From assembly GCA_963921795.1 (NCBI GenBank), contig OY997640.1, forward strand, positions 8,352,483 to 8,416,482: a stretch of 64,000 bases of DNA. The letters are read 5' to 3'. The stretch comes from Nannobrachium achirus (taxonomy: Eukaryota; Chordata; Actinopteri; Myctophiformes; Myctophidae). Positions 15,221-26,101 of the stretch are shown here, piece by piece. A program made the position numbers and the translations under genes. The notes beneath the pieces are model-generated. The model was given only the letters and a program-made list of their open reading frames with translations. It was not told the origin of the DNA and did no database searches. Position 1 is the first letter of the stretch. Each line of letters starts with the position of its first letter.

Positions 15221-15602
15221 TGCATGGGTGATCAACAGGGGGTCCCGGACCCCTAGGGAGTCTCTAAATTAAACTATTCTGGGGGACTGTAGAGATTGCT
15301 GAGTGTTTGTTCAGTAACAGGGGTCTCCAAATCTATCCGTCTCATTAGTAAAATTACATTTGACATCTGGTCAGGATACCATTTTAATACAATCAGGAGA
15401 GAGAACTCACATACCGATAAACAAGTGAAATTATAAGTGATGAGAAATATAAATGGAACTGGGACACTGGTCGATCTTATGGGGTTCTCTCTCCTGATAA
15501 GATGAATAGGTAACCCACCTGCAAATTATAATTTTATCATATGAAGTATTTTCTGTTTATTAAAGAGCTGGAGAAACACTCTATAGCAATATTTATTATC
15601 TT

Positions 15603-15608
15603 AATAAA
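15603..15608 (+). terminator. Candidate polyadenylation signal of the lectin gene
   Basis: AATAAA 383 bases after the stop; another lies at 15712-15717. The 3' UTR between contains hAT-like GGGGTCCCGGACCCC sequence. Confidence 0.4.
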
Positions 15609-15954
15609 GAGACTGAACATGTTAGCAATAACCTTTTGTTTTAACCCAAAATATCACTTACACTACATTTAAACTATCTGTCACATTGTATTACCATGTT
15701 TCATGTAGATTAATAAAGTAAGTGTCTTATTCTTAAAACAGTACAGTATTTCTCATCATTTCTCACCATAAGCATTTTATTTTCTATTGATTGATTGCTA
15801 AGAATGTGTTTTCATTTTTAAAGTGTTTCTGTTCACTTATTTGTTTCCGGGTGTTCTTATCTCTTGAATGAAAAGCATGTTGAGCTATTACAACATATCT
15901 CTGCTGTCGGGCCAAAATGTTCATTTTCGGGAAAATGAGCGCAAGTGAAGTTGG

Positions 15955-16215
15955 GAGGTTTTGACCGAAGGTCTTTTTACTACTTTTCATTGGTTCAATA
16001 TTATTTTAACCAACACACAGACAGACGTAAAGGATGTTCAATAGCACATATTCATGAAAAAAAGAGAGGGCCAATCGGGTGGAGTTAGCTGGTTTGGCAG
16101 AAAGTGTGGACTTAGGAGGTTTTGTCCCAAGCACTTTGTACCACTTTCCATTGGTTCAATATTATTTTAACCAACACTCAGATGTAAAGGGTGTTCAATA
16201 GCCCTGATTCATGCC
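15955..16215 (+). repeat. About 155-bp tandem duplication
   Basis: Two copies share CATTGGTTCAATATTATTTT and AACCAACAC, starting near 15955 and 16112. 16220-16620 has nothing I can name. Confidence 0.8.
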
Positions 16216-16628
16216 AACAAATTTAAACCCTCAAAAATGGAGTTAAGAGGTTTTGGCCAGAGAGTGATGGCCAGAGAGAGATGTTGGCTAAAGCTAATCT
16301 GACCAAACACAGGCCTTTCACACACACAAAAAACAACAACAACAAACAAAAAAACTGTTCAGCTGTGGTTATACTGGGTCTGCGTCATATGGTATGACTC
16401 ATACCAGTTTGAAACAGGGCCGGTATTGACAACAAGGGCCAGACAGAACAAAATAGAGAATGAGAGCCTTTGTAATTGTACCGCTTTTTCTGTTGTGCTG
16501 TTGTCAGAAACAAACAGCAAACATATCCTCAGTGAGACAGACACAGGGAGGTATGAAATGAGAGAGAAGAACACATCACAGACAGACAGGACCTAAATGA
16601 CCTGGTGAATTGCCGATGAAGATGGAAG

Positions 16629-17195
16629 CAGGGGCGTCACAAGGGGGGGGGGGGGGGGGGGACTGAGTTACTAGGGCCCATGGTGGAGGGGCCTTCATTA
16701 TTTTATACTTTAGCTATTGAAAGCAGCACTCGGTGCCGCGCTGTGAGCTTGTATTATAATAGCAGATATACAAGCTCACAGCGCGGCACCGAGTGCTGCG
16801 CTGCGAGCTTATAGATATAATATGTGCAAATCTTTGAATATATGTACTTTTTAAGCGAACATTTATAACTCAAATTTTGCTTCTGGGGGGGGGGGGGGGG
16901 GTCCCTGGAAATAAATATTTTGAGATGGGGGTCTGTGGCCGAATACAATACATATCATTTTGGGGGTCCTTCACATGAAAAGGTTTGAGCACCACTGACA
17001 TAGAAACATAGGTTTTTCAAAAAACCTTAGAAGGATTTGAAATATTCAGACTCCACACAAAGGTTCATGATTTTTCAAAAATAGCAGATCTACAAGCTCG
17101 CTGTGAGCTTGTATGTCTGCTATTTTTCAATAGTTAAAGCACAAAATGTGAGTGATTCCTTGTACCCAGGGCCCAGAATTTGGTGTGACACTCCT
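16629..17195. mobile_element. hAT-ended miniature element with two hairpins
   Basis: Starts CAGGGGCGTCACAAGG (then a run of G) and ends AGAATTTGGTGTGACACTCCT. GATGGAAG flanks both sides (16621-16628 and 17196-17203), a perfect 8-bp duplication. Hairpins lie at 16723-16815 (rearranged) and 17075-17130, around a core containing TTTGAGCACCACTGACATAG and the ACCCCCAAAATGATATG words. Confidence 0.9.
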
Positions 17196-17693
17196 GATGG
17201 AAGTCAAGCAGGGGGAAGTCTACAGAGACACTGGTGGCCCAGTCTACAGATGGAGAATGAAGGCAAAATCAAGTGAACATGCAAGCTGTTTGAGGTGACA
17301 TTTTAATCGATGAAGTTAGGAACCAGAGTTACTGGAAAAGGTACTAAAATGTCTGGATTAGGCCTACAGGTCAAAATAATAAATGCAAAATTGACCAATG
17401 CCTTAAAAGTACTTTCAGGGATAAACGTAATCGTTACTAAAGGGGTGCTCCACGGAGTGCATATCTCCACCAGGCTGTGTTGCCTATAGTCAGTAAGTCA
17501 TGGGTTGCAGGGGGAATTTGCATTTCTATGACCGACGGGGCAACGTTTTAATTTGTGTCACCCCCTATTTTTGTCAAATAGGCCCCTCGGCCACCTTTTG
17601 GAATGCAATCAAATCTGTAAAAGTAGTAGAAAAAGGTGTTTTTGGAAGAAACTGCAAAACCCAGAAAAGTCAGGAGGACATGGGCATGCCAAT

Positions 17694-18080
17694 AGAGCAT
17701 CCCAGTGGGCGTGGTTTACTGGTCCCACTAAAAAAATGTCCTCAGTCTTTCACGAAAATATTTATGACAATTATGTTAAGCCTACAACCAAGCCATCCAG
17801 GATGGCAGTGAATCATGAACATGACACCTTTGTTTCTATGAAAAGAACATTTAGAAAATCGCTAAACAAAGGGTATTTATTAGTATATCAAATAATTCAA
17901 TATTAAAATATGTTTTCATATAGGATCAAAGGTATTATGGTCATGATTCACTGCCATCCTGGATGGCTTGGTGGTTCTAGGCTTAACATAATTGTTATAA
18001 ATATTTTTGTAAAAGTCTATGGGGAAAATGAATGGGAGATATTTTAGTGGGACCAGTAAACCACCACTGCGATGCTCTAT
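17694..18080. mobile_element. Foldback element with arms of about 130 bp
   Basis: 17694-17820 (ATAGAGCATCCCAGTGGGCG onward) is repeated in inverse orientation at 17935-18080, sharing TTTAGTGGGACCAGTAAACC and the CATCCTGGATGGC words. The arms are about 85 percent alike by eye. No coding content. Confidence 0.85.
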
Positions 18081-18336
18081 ATGGGCAGCTGCACATAGAC
18101 TAGGGAAAACATGATTCAATGTGGGGTTTGTAGATTGGCTGTGTTCACTATTTAGTATAACTCAGAGCATTAACTAATGAAAAAAATAAAATAAATATGG
18201 AGATTTATGCCTGCACAGCAACAATATAAAAGTGCCACTGGCCAACCACCACAGAAGCCCGGGTTCACATCCCAGCAGTGATCCCTCCAGCTTGGCTGGG
18301 AGCACCACTGAACACAACGGCCAGTGTGTTGTGGAT

Positions 18337-18743
18337 CAGGCACATGCACACATAGACTTCAAAGGGGGCTTGAGCCCCTGCCCCTTTATCCATCTGTAAA
18401 AAGTGCCCTCTCCAGACCTTGAATGCAGTTTTTACTATGGTAAAAGAAATGCAAATGCCCTCTTTCCATGCCATACCCGAAGGCAGCATTCAAGAGAACT
18501 GTCGTGTCCAAACTCTCCTGAACTAGAATGCAGCATCTTATGTTGAAATAATTGCCCTCACTGTCCAGAAATACACACCACACATCTCCAGTATTGCCTC
18601 TTTTATGCTTAGTTTAGTGTGTTATGAAGTACCGAAAATAGCCGACCTCCAAGCTTGTAGGTCGGCTATTTTCGATATTTTCACCAAAAGGCCCTTTTAG
18701 AAGTTTCAGCCCCTGCCTCTCTAACATTCTCTGCACGTCCCTG
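18337..18743. mobile_element. hAT miniature element (CAGGCACGTGC family), copy 2
   Basis: Flanks TTGTGGAT (18329-18336) and TTGTGGCT (18744-18751) form a 7/8 duplication. Contains hairpin CGAAAATAGCCGACCTCC...AGGTCGGCTATTTTCG at 18633-18674. Confidence 0.88.
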
Positions 18744-18751
18744 TTGTGGCT

Positions 18752-19313
18752 GGGAAGCTGGTAGGGTGTCGTGTCTTCCTTGCTTCACTGGCATCTCCTT
18801 CTAGTCGGTCGGCCAGGCGGGCAAACCTCCATGAGCACTAAGCCTAATTCATCGAGAACGGCCAAGAACAGCAGACCTACCGTATAAGCTCACAACGCGT
18901 CGCGGATATTCTCACCGCGCAACAAAGTATGAATGGGGCTCTAGTCTACGCTCTCCCGCATGAACCACTCGCCATTGTCAGCTGGGAAGAAGTGTCTTCA
19001 TGGTCACCCCATGTGTGTTGGAGGAGGCCTGTGGTTCCTTACGCCCTCTACAGGCCAACGGTGAGTGGGTTGGCAGCGAACAGGGGAACTCGGTTCACAG
19101 ACTGTCTGCATTCACAAGTTTTATCTGTCTGTCCTGTCTGTCCTGTCCGCAAAAAAAGTCCAGAACACGAGGTGGAAAAAGCGAGACCCTGGATACGTAA
19201 TCTTTGATGGCATGTTTGTTTGAAAACGATAAACATACCATTAAGTTGTGGAATCTTTATAATTTTTTAAGCGGTGGAAACCGCTTCCAATGAATGGCTT
19301 TGTGTGTATCACG
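18752..19313. other. No gene recognised
   Basis: Contains half of a recurrent hairpin arm (TAAGCTCACAACGCGTCGCG at 18886-18905). Short ORFs here have no recognisable content. Confidence 0.5.
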
Positions 19314-19680
19314 CCCATATATGGTCATTTCAGTCCAGAATGAACAGGCTTTTTCAAAAACAGAATGTCCGTTTAATTACCATATATGGTGATCTCAGTC
19401 CAGAATGAACAGGGTTTTTCAAAAAAACAGAATGTCCGTTTAATTACCATATATGGTGATCTCAGTCCAGAATGAACAGGGTTTTTCAAAAACACAAAGT
19501 ATGTTACATTATGTCCATATATGGTCACTCCAGGCCAGAATGAACAGGTTTTTCCTGTCCCGTACGTGCAAAATATCAGTCCAGAATGAATAGGCTTTTT
19601 CAAAAAGTCCCATGTCCATATATGGCCATTTCAGTTCAGAATGAACAGGTTTTATCTGTCCTGTACGTCCAGAATTTGTG
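19314..19680 (+). repeat. About 66-bp tandem array carrying CCATATATGG
   Basis: Five units, each with CCATATATGG (near 19315, 19380, 19447, 19512, 19616) followed by CAGTCCAGAATGAACAGG. CCATATATGG fits the serum response factor CArG consensus, but the array is most simply a satellite. Confidence 0.85.
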
Positions 19681-20063
19681 TGTAGTGTCCCTCCCGGTCA
19701 GATGAATGGATATTTTGAGGATTGGTCAAGCTTCACATGATAATTTGGCTTTCAGGGTTTATCTGTCCACCGCTTTACTTCGAACCGAGGTTTGATTTTT
19801 ACACCAACAACTGCTAGTTGTAAAAAATTGAAACTAGAACTGCACTCTGTTGAGGTGCCAACTTGCTCCTTGTGGCCATGAATGGCCAGCCTACTTATGC
19901 GCCAGAAGAGTGTGCATTGTTATTTACCAAGAAGTGAGTTGAGTGCGCATTTCCGAACGCACCCAGAAACACTGAACGCAGTACTATTTAATACTATTTA
20001 ATACCTGGCTGGCAGTCAATGTGTTGTTAAAACAAAGTATTGTTTTTACTCCAGGTCTGGGTC

Positions 20064-21137
20064 TTACTGCATTTGGGGCCACATGGCTGCCAGTTCCCAC
20101 CTGACGTTGTGTGGCAGTCCAGACTGATCCAGACGGTACTGCATAATGGCTAGCCTACATAACGCCTTCAGACTAGTCGGTTCTAAGATGTGCAGGTGTG
20201 AGCGATGATCATCTGAACTGAACAGGATGATACGATCTCTCAGCACACAACACCTCACCTCTGTGTTCTTTGAACCCGGGCCTTTCCCCTTGAGCTGAAG
20301 CTTCTTCCAGGAGAGGCTGTCTGGATTGAACTTCCACACGTTAGTGCTTGAGTTGTCCCCACCAGATATGTACATGTACAGCTGCTCTCCATTGTAGGCA
20401 AAGGCTAAATGATCATCGGGTATATTTGGAAGAAGCTGTGCAGAAGGCAGGTTCAGCCAGCAGTCGGTCTCTGTGTCAAACACTCTGACGGTGTTGTGGT
20501 AGCCCACGTTCCTCCGGCCTCCAAATACAAACATCTTTGTCCCGATGATGGTGGCAGAGTGACCATATGAAGCAGGAGGTGGAGTTCCTCTGGTGTTAAT
20601 TAAAGACCAGACCATAGTGGTGGTGTCCAGCTTGTAGATGTCATTAGTGGGTCTAGTCTGGGTCCATCCTCCATGAATATACATGGTCTGGGTCCATCCA
20701 CCATGAAAATACATGACCTTCCCCAAGACACAGGCAGAGTGGTCCGTCCTCCCCTCTGGAACGGTCCCAGAAACCTGGGGTTTGAACCATTTGTGGGTGT
20801 CCACGTCAAACGCGAAAAGCTTCTTGCGGAATTCCTTGCGGTAATTTTTGCGGGAACAATTGGCGCCCCACATGTAGATGACTCCCTCGATCAGTACTGC
20901 TGCGAGTTTCCAGCGTGTGCAGGGAACGTTGTAGGGTCGCTTTGCACTAGTCTTCGCTAGACGCAACGCCGTCCAGCGCAGAGACACTGTGTTGAAGACA
21001 TGCACTGCAATGCGTTTACAGGGTTCATCCCCGTATTTATTACACATATAATTGTTTCCAAACGTGTACACCTGGTGCCCTACTGTGACGGCGGCCTGGC
21101 AAGGCCTTCCTTCCAGGTGAGCAGACCAGTGAAACAT
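20064..21137 (-). CDS. KLHDC3-like kelch protein A (intronless)
   Basis: 357 residues in a single ORF. I recognise it from the N-terminus (HWSAHLEGRPCQAAV), FAFDVDTHKW, VSGTVPEG, VFDTETDCWL and the C-terminus as close to KLHDC3, the kelch substrate receptor of Cullin-2 ubiquitin ligases that reads C-terminal degrons. Six kelch-like blades are visible, but several Gly-Gly doublets are lost (FGN, SSDD), which may change or weaken substrate binding. The C-terminus keeps a BC-box-like SLKALCRLAI (322-331) and a Cul2-box-like LPHNVRWEL (341-349). The family's parent gene has many introns, so this looks like a retrocopy. A 10-residue block (HGGWTQT...) is duplicated near residues 144-160. A TATA box lies upstream. 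It could be functional or a still-open pseudogene. Confidence 0.88.
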   Translation of the reverse strand: MFHWSAHLEGRPCQAAVTVGHQVYTFGNNYMCNKYGDEPCKRIAVHVFNTVSLRWTALRLAKTSAKRPYNVPCTRWKLAAVLIEGVIYMWGANCSRKNYRKEFRKKLFAFDVDTHKWFKPQVSGTVPEGRTDHSACVLGKVMYFHGGWTQTMYIHGGWTQTRPTNDIYKLDTTTMVWSLINTRGTPPPASYGHSATIIGTKMFVFGGRRNVGYHNTVRVFDTETDCWLNLPSAQLLPNIPDDHLAFAYNGEQLYMYISGGDNSSTNVWKFNPDSLSWKKLQLKGKGPGSKNTEVRCCVLRDRIILFSSDDHRSHLHILEPTSLKALCRLAIMQYRLDQSGLPHNVRWELAAMWPQMQ

Positions 21138-21380
21138 TTCACACGCTCTGCCGTGTGATCAGAACCTCAGGATGTGGCTTCAGCACCGCTATGGGACGCT
21201 CCAGGTAGTGGAGTGTGTGAAACAGAGGAGTGCAGAGTTCAAGAGAATAACTTCAGAATTCTGTTTATGAATCGCAGCAGTGTCAAGGGTTTCACTTTAA
21301 AGTCCGGACTTTGGATGAATGAACGTGCCGCAATTACTTTCACCACATGTACGGTCTAACGACTACTCATACCTCAGCTT

Positions 21381-21390
21381 CCTTTTATAC
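21381..21390 (-). promoter_or_regulatory. TATA box of kelch copy A
   Basis: Minus strand GTATAAAAGG, about 245 bases upstream of the ATG. The same string is conserved in copy B at 27318-27327. Confidence 0.5.
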
Positions 21391-21674
21391 AATTCTCGCC
21401 ATGATGTATACAGTACTGGTATGTCCATATTTAGATCAGGTACAATAGATGTATGTGTCCATATTTAAATCAGGTACAGTAGATGTATGTGTCCATATTT
21501 AGATTAGGAACAGTAGATGTCCATACTTGGATTGGAGGATAGACTGCATTCTGTCGAGATACCAACCTTTCGCCTTTTGTTCTCTAGCCCATGTTTGCTG
21601 TAATTATGCATCAGCTCAGTTTCGTTTGAAAGTACTGTATGTGTGTGGGCACGTTGGTACGCTCTGACATCACT

Positions 21675-22179
21675 GTGATGTCAGAGCTGTGATGAGGGGG
21701 GGCAGGGTCACTGTGCTGTAAAGAGCTTTATGCAATCATGATTCAGAGTTGTTTAGTTGTTTAGATTTGTGTTTTTAATGACTTGGTTTGAATACAATGT
21801 TTCATCTATAATCATTGTGAACATTCTTAATGATTATTTTCAACTCTTTCTATTTATAATCATTATGAACACTAGAAATACTGTTCCTACGAAACAGTGT
21901 GGGCTCGCTTCAACCCCAAAAAATAATAGTAAAAAGTGTCAAGGGTCCCAGGCAATGCTCTCTTTCATTTTACTAATGTAAAATGGTAATGGAACTACAA
22001 TGCAGACTAGCAGTGTTATTAAATTAACTTAACGGTATGGACAATTAAATCAAAATAAAATAAAAACAATGTGGACGGGTAAACAAACAACACAACACAA
22101 GTTTGAGACCAGTAGCATGTCGGGAACTGAAGTTATGGCTGTTTAAATACCGGCCAATAGGAAGACAGAGAAGGGACCC
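21675..22179. other. No gene recognised
   Basis: Unique-looking AT-rich sequence between the end of the duplication and the TG microsatellite. Confidence 0.5.

Positions 22180-22276
<97 letters not shown>
22180..22276 (+). repeat. (TG)n microsatellite
   Basis: About 48 TG repeats. They are followed by TTAGGCCTGTCTTAAAAAAA and TCGACGAATCGAC, resembling the start of a hAT element whose other end I do not find. Confidence 0.98.
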
Positions 22277-22278
<2 letters not shown>

Positions 22279-22555
22279 GGCCTGTCTTAAAAAAATCGAC
22301 GAATCGACACGTCGTTTTAAGCCCACGGAATCGACGCCAATTGTTTGAGTCGAAAATATTTTTTTTTTTTATCACACCGGTGCGGTATGAGAGCGCTGGA
22401 CTGTCATGTTCTTCCTATATAGTCCATACTTCCTACTGCTTGCAACTAGACTTAAAAATAAAACCAGTTCACGTCACTTGAAACTGTTGAAAGTTGCCTT
22501 GATCATATAACAAGCGGCTCTTATTTTGAAGTTAACCGCTTTGAGAGGAAATGCC

Positions 22556-22558
<3 letters not shown>

Positions 22559-22598
<40 letters not shown>
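22559..22598 (+). repeat. (TG)n microsatellite
   Basis: About 20 TG repeats next to the 67-bp tandem array. Confidence 0.97.
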
Positions 22599-22602
<4 letters not shown>

Positions 22603-22618
22603 GTTGGTGTCCTGTGTG

Positions 22619-22858
22619 ACCCTAGGGGTCCTCGAATCACACTTTGGGAACCAGAAATGGATCCCCTGGAAACCCTCAGTGACCCCTGCGCGGGTCCCCG
22701 AACCACACTTTGGGAACAAGGGATGGACCCCATAGAAAACAGCTCAGGGACCTCTAGAGGTCCCTGAACCACACTTTGGCAACGAGCCATTGACCCCCTG
22801 TAAACCTCGCAAGGAACCTCCGGGGTTCCCTGAACCACACTTTGGGAACCAGCAACTG
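22619..22858 (+). repeat. About 67-bp tandem array of a hAT-end-like sequence
   Basis: Four units, each with GAACCACACTTTGGGAACCA (small changes). The reverse complement TGGTTCCCAAAGTGTGGTTC resembles a hAT terminal repeat, so the array may be an amplified transposon end. Confidence 0.8.
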
Positions 22859-22860
22859 TC

Positions 22861-23640
22861 AAATGCAATTTGACAGTAGCGTATTTTAAGTACTGTAACA
22901 CAAATGTAAAGTAAAGTAAAAGTTGGTATATGGGACAGAATTGTCTTGCTGATCCAAATGCATATATTTTAGGCTAACAATCCCAGATCACATCTGTCTT
23001 CTACTGTGACTATAATAACAAAGGTGTTCTTCTATGTGGCCACTCCAGACTGAGGAGTGGAGCATGGCTTTTATTGTGTTTGGGTGCAGGTGTCTCCGCT
23101 TCTGCTGATCGTCTGACTTGGTTGTGGTATCTCCCTGACAACCAACAACAACCACTAATACGGCTGACTGTCCCTGCGGGCTCTAGGATATACTGTAGCC
23201 CGGGATCCTAAAACTTGATTCTTTTAAGTTAAATTTCTAAAAAACAATAAAACATTTCTCAAAGAAAAGTACAAGCACACATCTCCACAGTAAGCCGAAC
23301 AGACACTGCACATTGTAGACCAGCTTCTTACAATTAGTATTAAGTGGTTCATCTATGTTTTGTATTAATTATACAATCTGCAAAGCAACAAGTAACTGAA
23401 GCTGTCAAATACTGTAATTGTAGTGGAATATAAGTAACAAAAATAGAAAGTAAAGTAAAAGTACCTCAAAAGTGTAGGGGAGAGCGGGGTAAACTGAGAC
23501 ACTTTTTACATTTGCTCCCCTCTAGGCGAACTAAAAGATATATCAGTAAAAATGTACAAATTTCCCAATAATTTGGGATGTTTCCTAACAATGGAAGATA
23601 TCAGAACATATTCAAGACAAAAGGCAGAGAAAACACATGC
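22861..23640. other. No gene recognised
   Basis: Mixed sequence. Short stretches AAGTAAAGTAAAAG (22905 and 23448) resemble fragments of a common fish miniature element. Confidence 0.5.
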
Positions 23641-23660
23641 ATGTGTGCGCACAAACACAC

Positions 23661-23696
<36 letters not shown>

Positions 23697-23708
23697 GCAC
23701 GCACACAT
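23641..23708 (+). repeat. (CA)n microsatellite
   Basis: About 30 CA repeats with CG interruptions. Confidence 0.97.
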
Positions 23709-23779
23709 GTAACGGACACCACTTGGCAGGCAATGATGAGAGCAGGAACCGCTTTTGACTGTTTATTCTGTAGGAAACG

Positions 23780-24055
23780 GACAAATATCACCATCTATCT
23801 CCTTGGATGGCCACTGCATATCAGAAATAATCTACTCTTTTAGTCTAACCAATATTAATAATAATCTAATACACACATTTCTTTTTATTTTTTTAACAAT
23901 AGGCAAATAGAAAAATACTGTAATAGCAGCATTTACTGGGCTCAACATTGAGTTAACAGGAAAACATCCAGCCATTAAATGAAAACAATATATTGTTGGC
24001 AACAGACAAATATCACCATTTGTCTCCTTGGATGGCCACTGCATATCATAACTGT
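23780..24055 (+). repeat. Short duplicated block
   Basis: TCCTTGGATGGCCACTGCAT with its left flank occurs at about 23780-23825 and 24006-24052. Confidence 0.7.
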
Positions 24056-24451
24056 CTGTGTGCAACATAAAACAAAATGTACATTCATTTTATTTTCGCG
24101 GGGAAAAGTACCATACTGACGTCATCACTAGTTCCAACTTGATGAAACAAACGTTTATAAAACAGTTCATTTCATTCAGTTTGATCTCATCACAATGACC
24201 CAACATCACAAAATATTTATGCACTGTATGCTTCATTGTACAGTTGAAATGAGACGTTTTTCATAGCAAAATGATAAAATAACATTACTGTGCTATGGCA
24301 ACACTACTTGGACATAAACTGCGCAGCTACGGAAACACCACTAGTACATACAGTGCGACCCAAAATACTATAAACCTTAGTTCGAAACTAATATAGACTG
24401 GTGCTGCTCAATAGTTGACAAATTCAATTTACTTAACTTTAAACTCTGTTA

Positions 24452-24467
24452 CGCATGCACACACACA

Positions 24468-24499
<32 letters not shown>

Positions 24500-24513
24500 C
24501 ACGCGCACGCACG

Positions 24514-24568
<55 letters not shown>
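24452..24568 (+). repeat. (GCAC)n-(CA)n compound microsatellite
   Basis: GCAC tetramers give way to about 30 CA repeats. Confidence 0.97.
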
Positions 24569-24569
24569 C

Positions 24570-25094
24570 TGTTCTCACACTTTTTTTTTCTTCTCTTTTT
24601 TTTCCGTCAGCCTTGTGTGCGCAAAATGTGTCACTGTGCCAGTTCACTGTGGGTTATGGGGAGATTTATATGCATTTGTATTGCAATTTATACATTATTA
24701 CAGTCTTTTTTTCAAACACACTTACTTTGATGTGTGATATTTTAGGTTCCCTGTAAGATAAAAGGCTAAAAATTTGTCACGAGCTGGGGAAGAGTGTAAT
24801 TAAACATTACATTATATAAAAGCAAATTCTCGGGACTATCGGGCCTGGCGGGGAACGACATTGGGATTTTCTCGGGACTATCGGGGGAGGCGGTAAATGA
24901 GTTAAAGGTGTTATGTCAAGCACCAAAATATTACATCATGCTACAAAGTAGGTCACGTGGTCTTTCTCCAAACAGTCTGAAAAGGGGGCAGGTCGGGACT
25001 GAATCACTCAGTAGTGAGTGTATACTTCGTCCGTCATACGGTGCCGCACACTTGTGAGCTTTTGAAGCACGGTTATTTTCTGTCACCACACGGA
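24570..25094. other. No gene recognised
   Basis: Contains a short duplication with CTCGGGACTATCGGG at 24829 and 24870. Nothing else is recognised. Confidence 0.5.
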
Positions 25095-25258
<164 letters not shown>

Positions 25259-25387
25259 GTGCGTGCATTAATCCACGACACGGACTGGAGCTTGGTTGAA
25301 TGGTTGCTAGCAGTTAGCATAGCCTAGCTATCCGTCTCGTTTGCGCCTCCCCCTCTCTCTTTCTCTCTGTCTCTGTGTAGCCCAGTG

Positions 25388-25391
25388 TGTG

Positions 25392-25474
<83 letters not shown>
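25388..25474 (+). repeat. (TG)n microsatellite
   Basis: About 40 TG repeats followed by GCGCGCACGTGCGC. Confidence 0.98.
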
Positions 25475-25480
<6 letters not shown>

Positions 25481-25545
25481 CGTGCGCACGCAACTGCTGC
25501 GGTAACGAGAGCACTCACAACTCACAACGTGTGTGTGTGAGTGTG

Positions 25546-25785
25546 AGAGTGGTGGAAAAAGTACTCAAATGTTTTACTTGAGTAAAAGTATCACTACTAA
25601 TGTAGTACTGCAATGTAGAAGTACTCTGTTACAAGTAAAAGTCTGGGATTCTTTTTTAATTTGAAAAAATAAAAAAATATATAATTATAATAATAATGAT
25701 ACTCAAGTAAAGTCAAAGTACTTGAGAACAAAGTACTTGAGTAAATGTACTTAGTTACTTTCTTTTTTGAGTAAATGTACGGTAG
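25546..25785. mobile_element. Fish-type miniature element (GTACTTGAGTAAA family)
   Basis: Begins GTGGTGGAAAAAGTACTCAA and ends AAATGTACTTAGTTACTTTC, with internal TACTTGAGTAAAAGT and CTGTTACAAGTAAAAGTC. These words are typical of a very common teleost miniature transposon. A further partial copy lies at 63160-63270. Confidence 0.75.
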
Positions 25786-26101
25786 TTCAGTTTTTTCACT
25801 GGAAACCAAAGCAGACACCTCTGTGAGTGGGCGTGGCTTCATAAGGTACATAGGCCACGCCCCTACAGTCCTTGGCTGAGAGGACAGAAAAATATGCATT
25901 GGATGTGACACATTTTGAAACATCATTTTTCTAACTTTTCAATTTTTTTCATCATTCAAATTGTTAATAATACATTACTCTGTTGTGTGACAAACTGGGA
26001 ATATCATATTATATATCATATTTATTTGACTGAACTGGGCCTTTAAAACAAAAGTGTTGTTATACTCAGGTCTGGGTCTTACGGCATTTGGGTCCATATG
26101 G

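Larger units (their letters stand above)
20028..21674. repeat. Segmental duplication, copy A
   Basis: Matches 26042-27570 including the kelch gene, its upstream region and a 38-bp minisatellite (three units here, two in copy B, 21405-21530). The two copies are in direct orientation about 6 kb apart. Confidence 0.92.
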
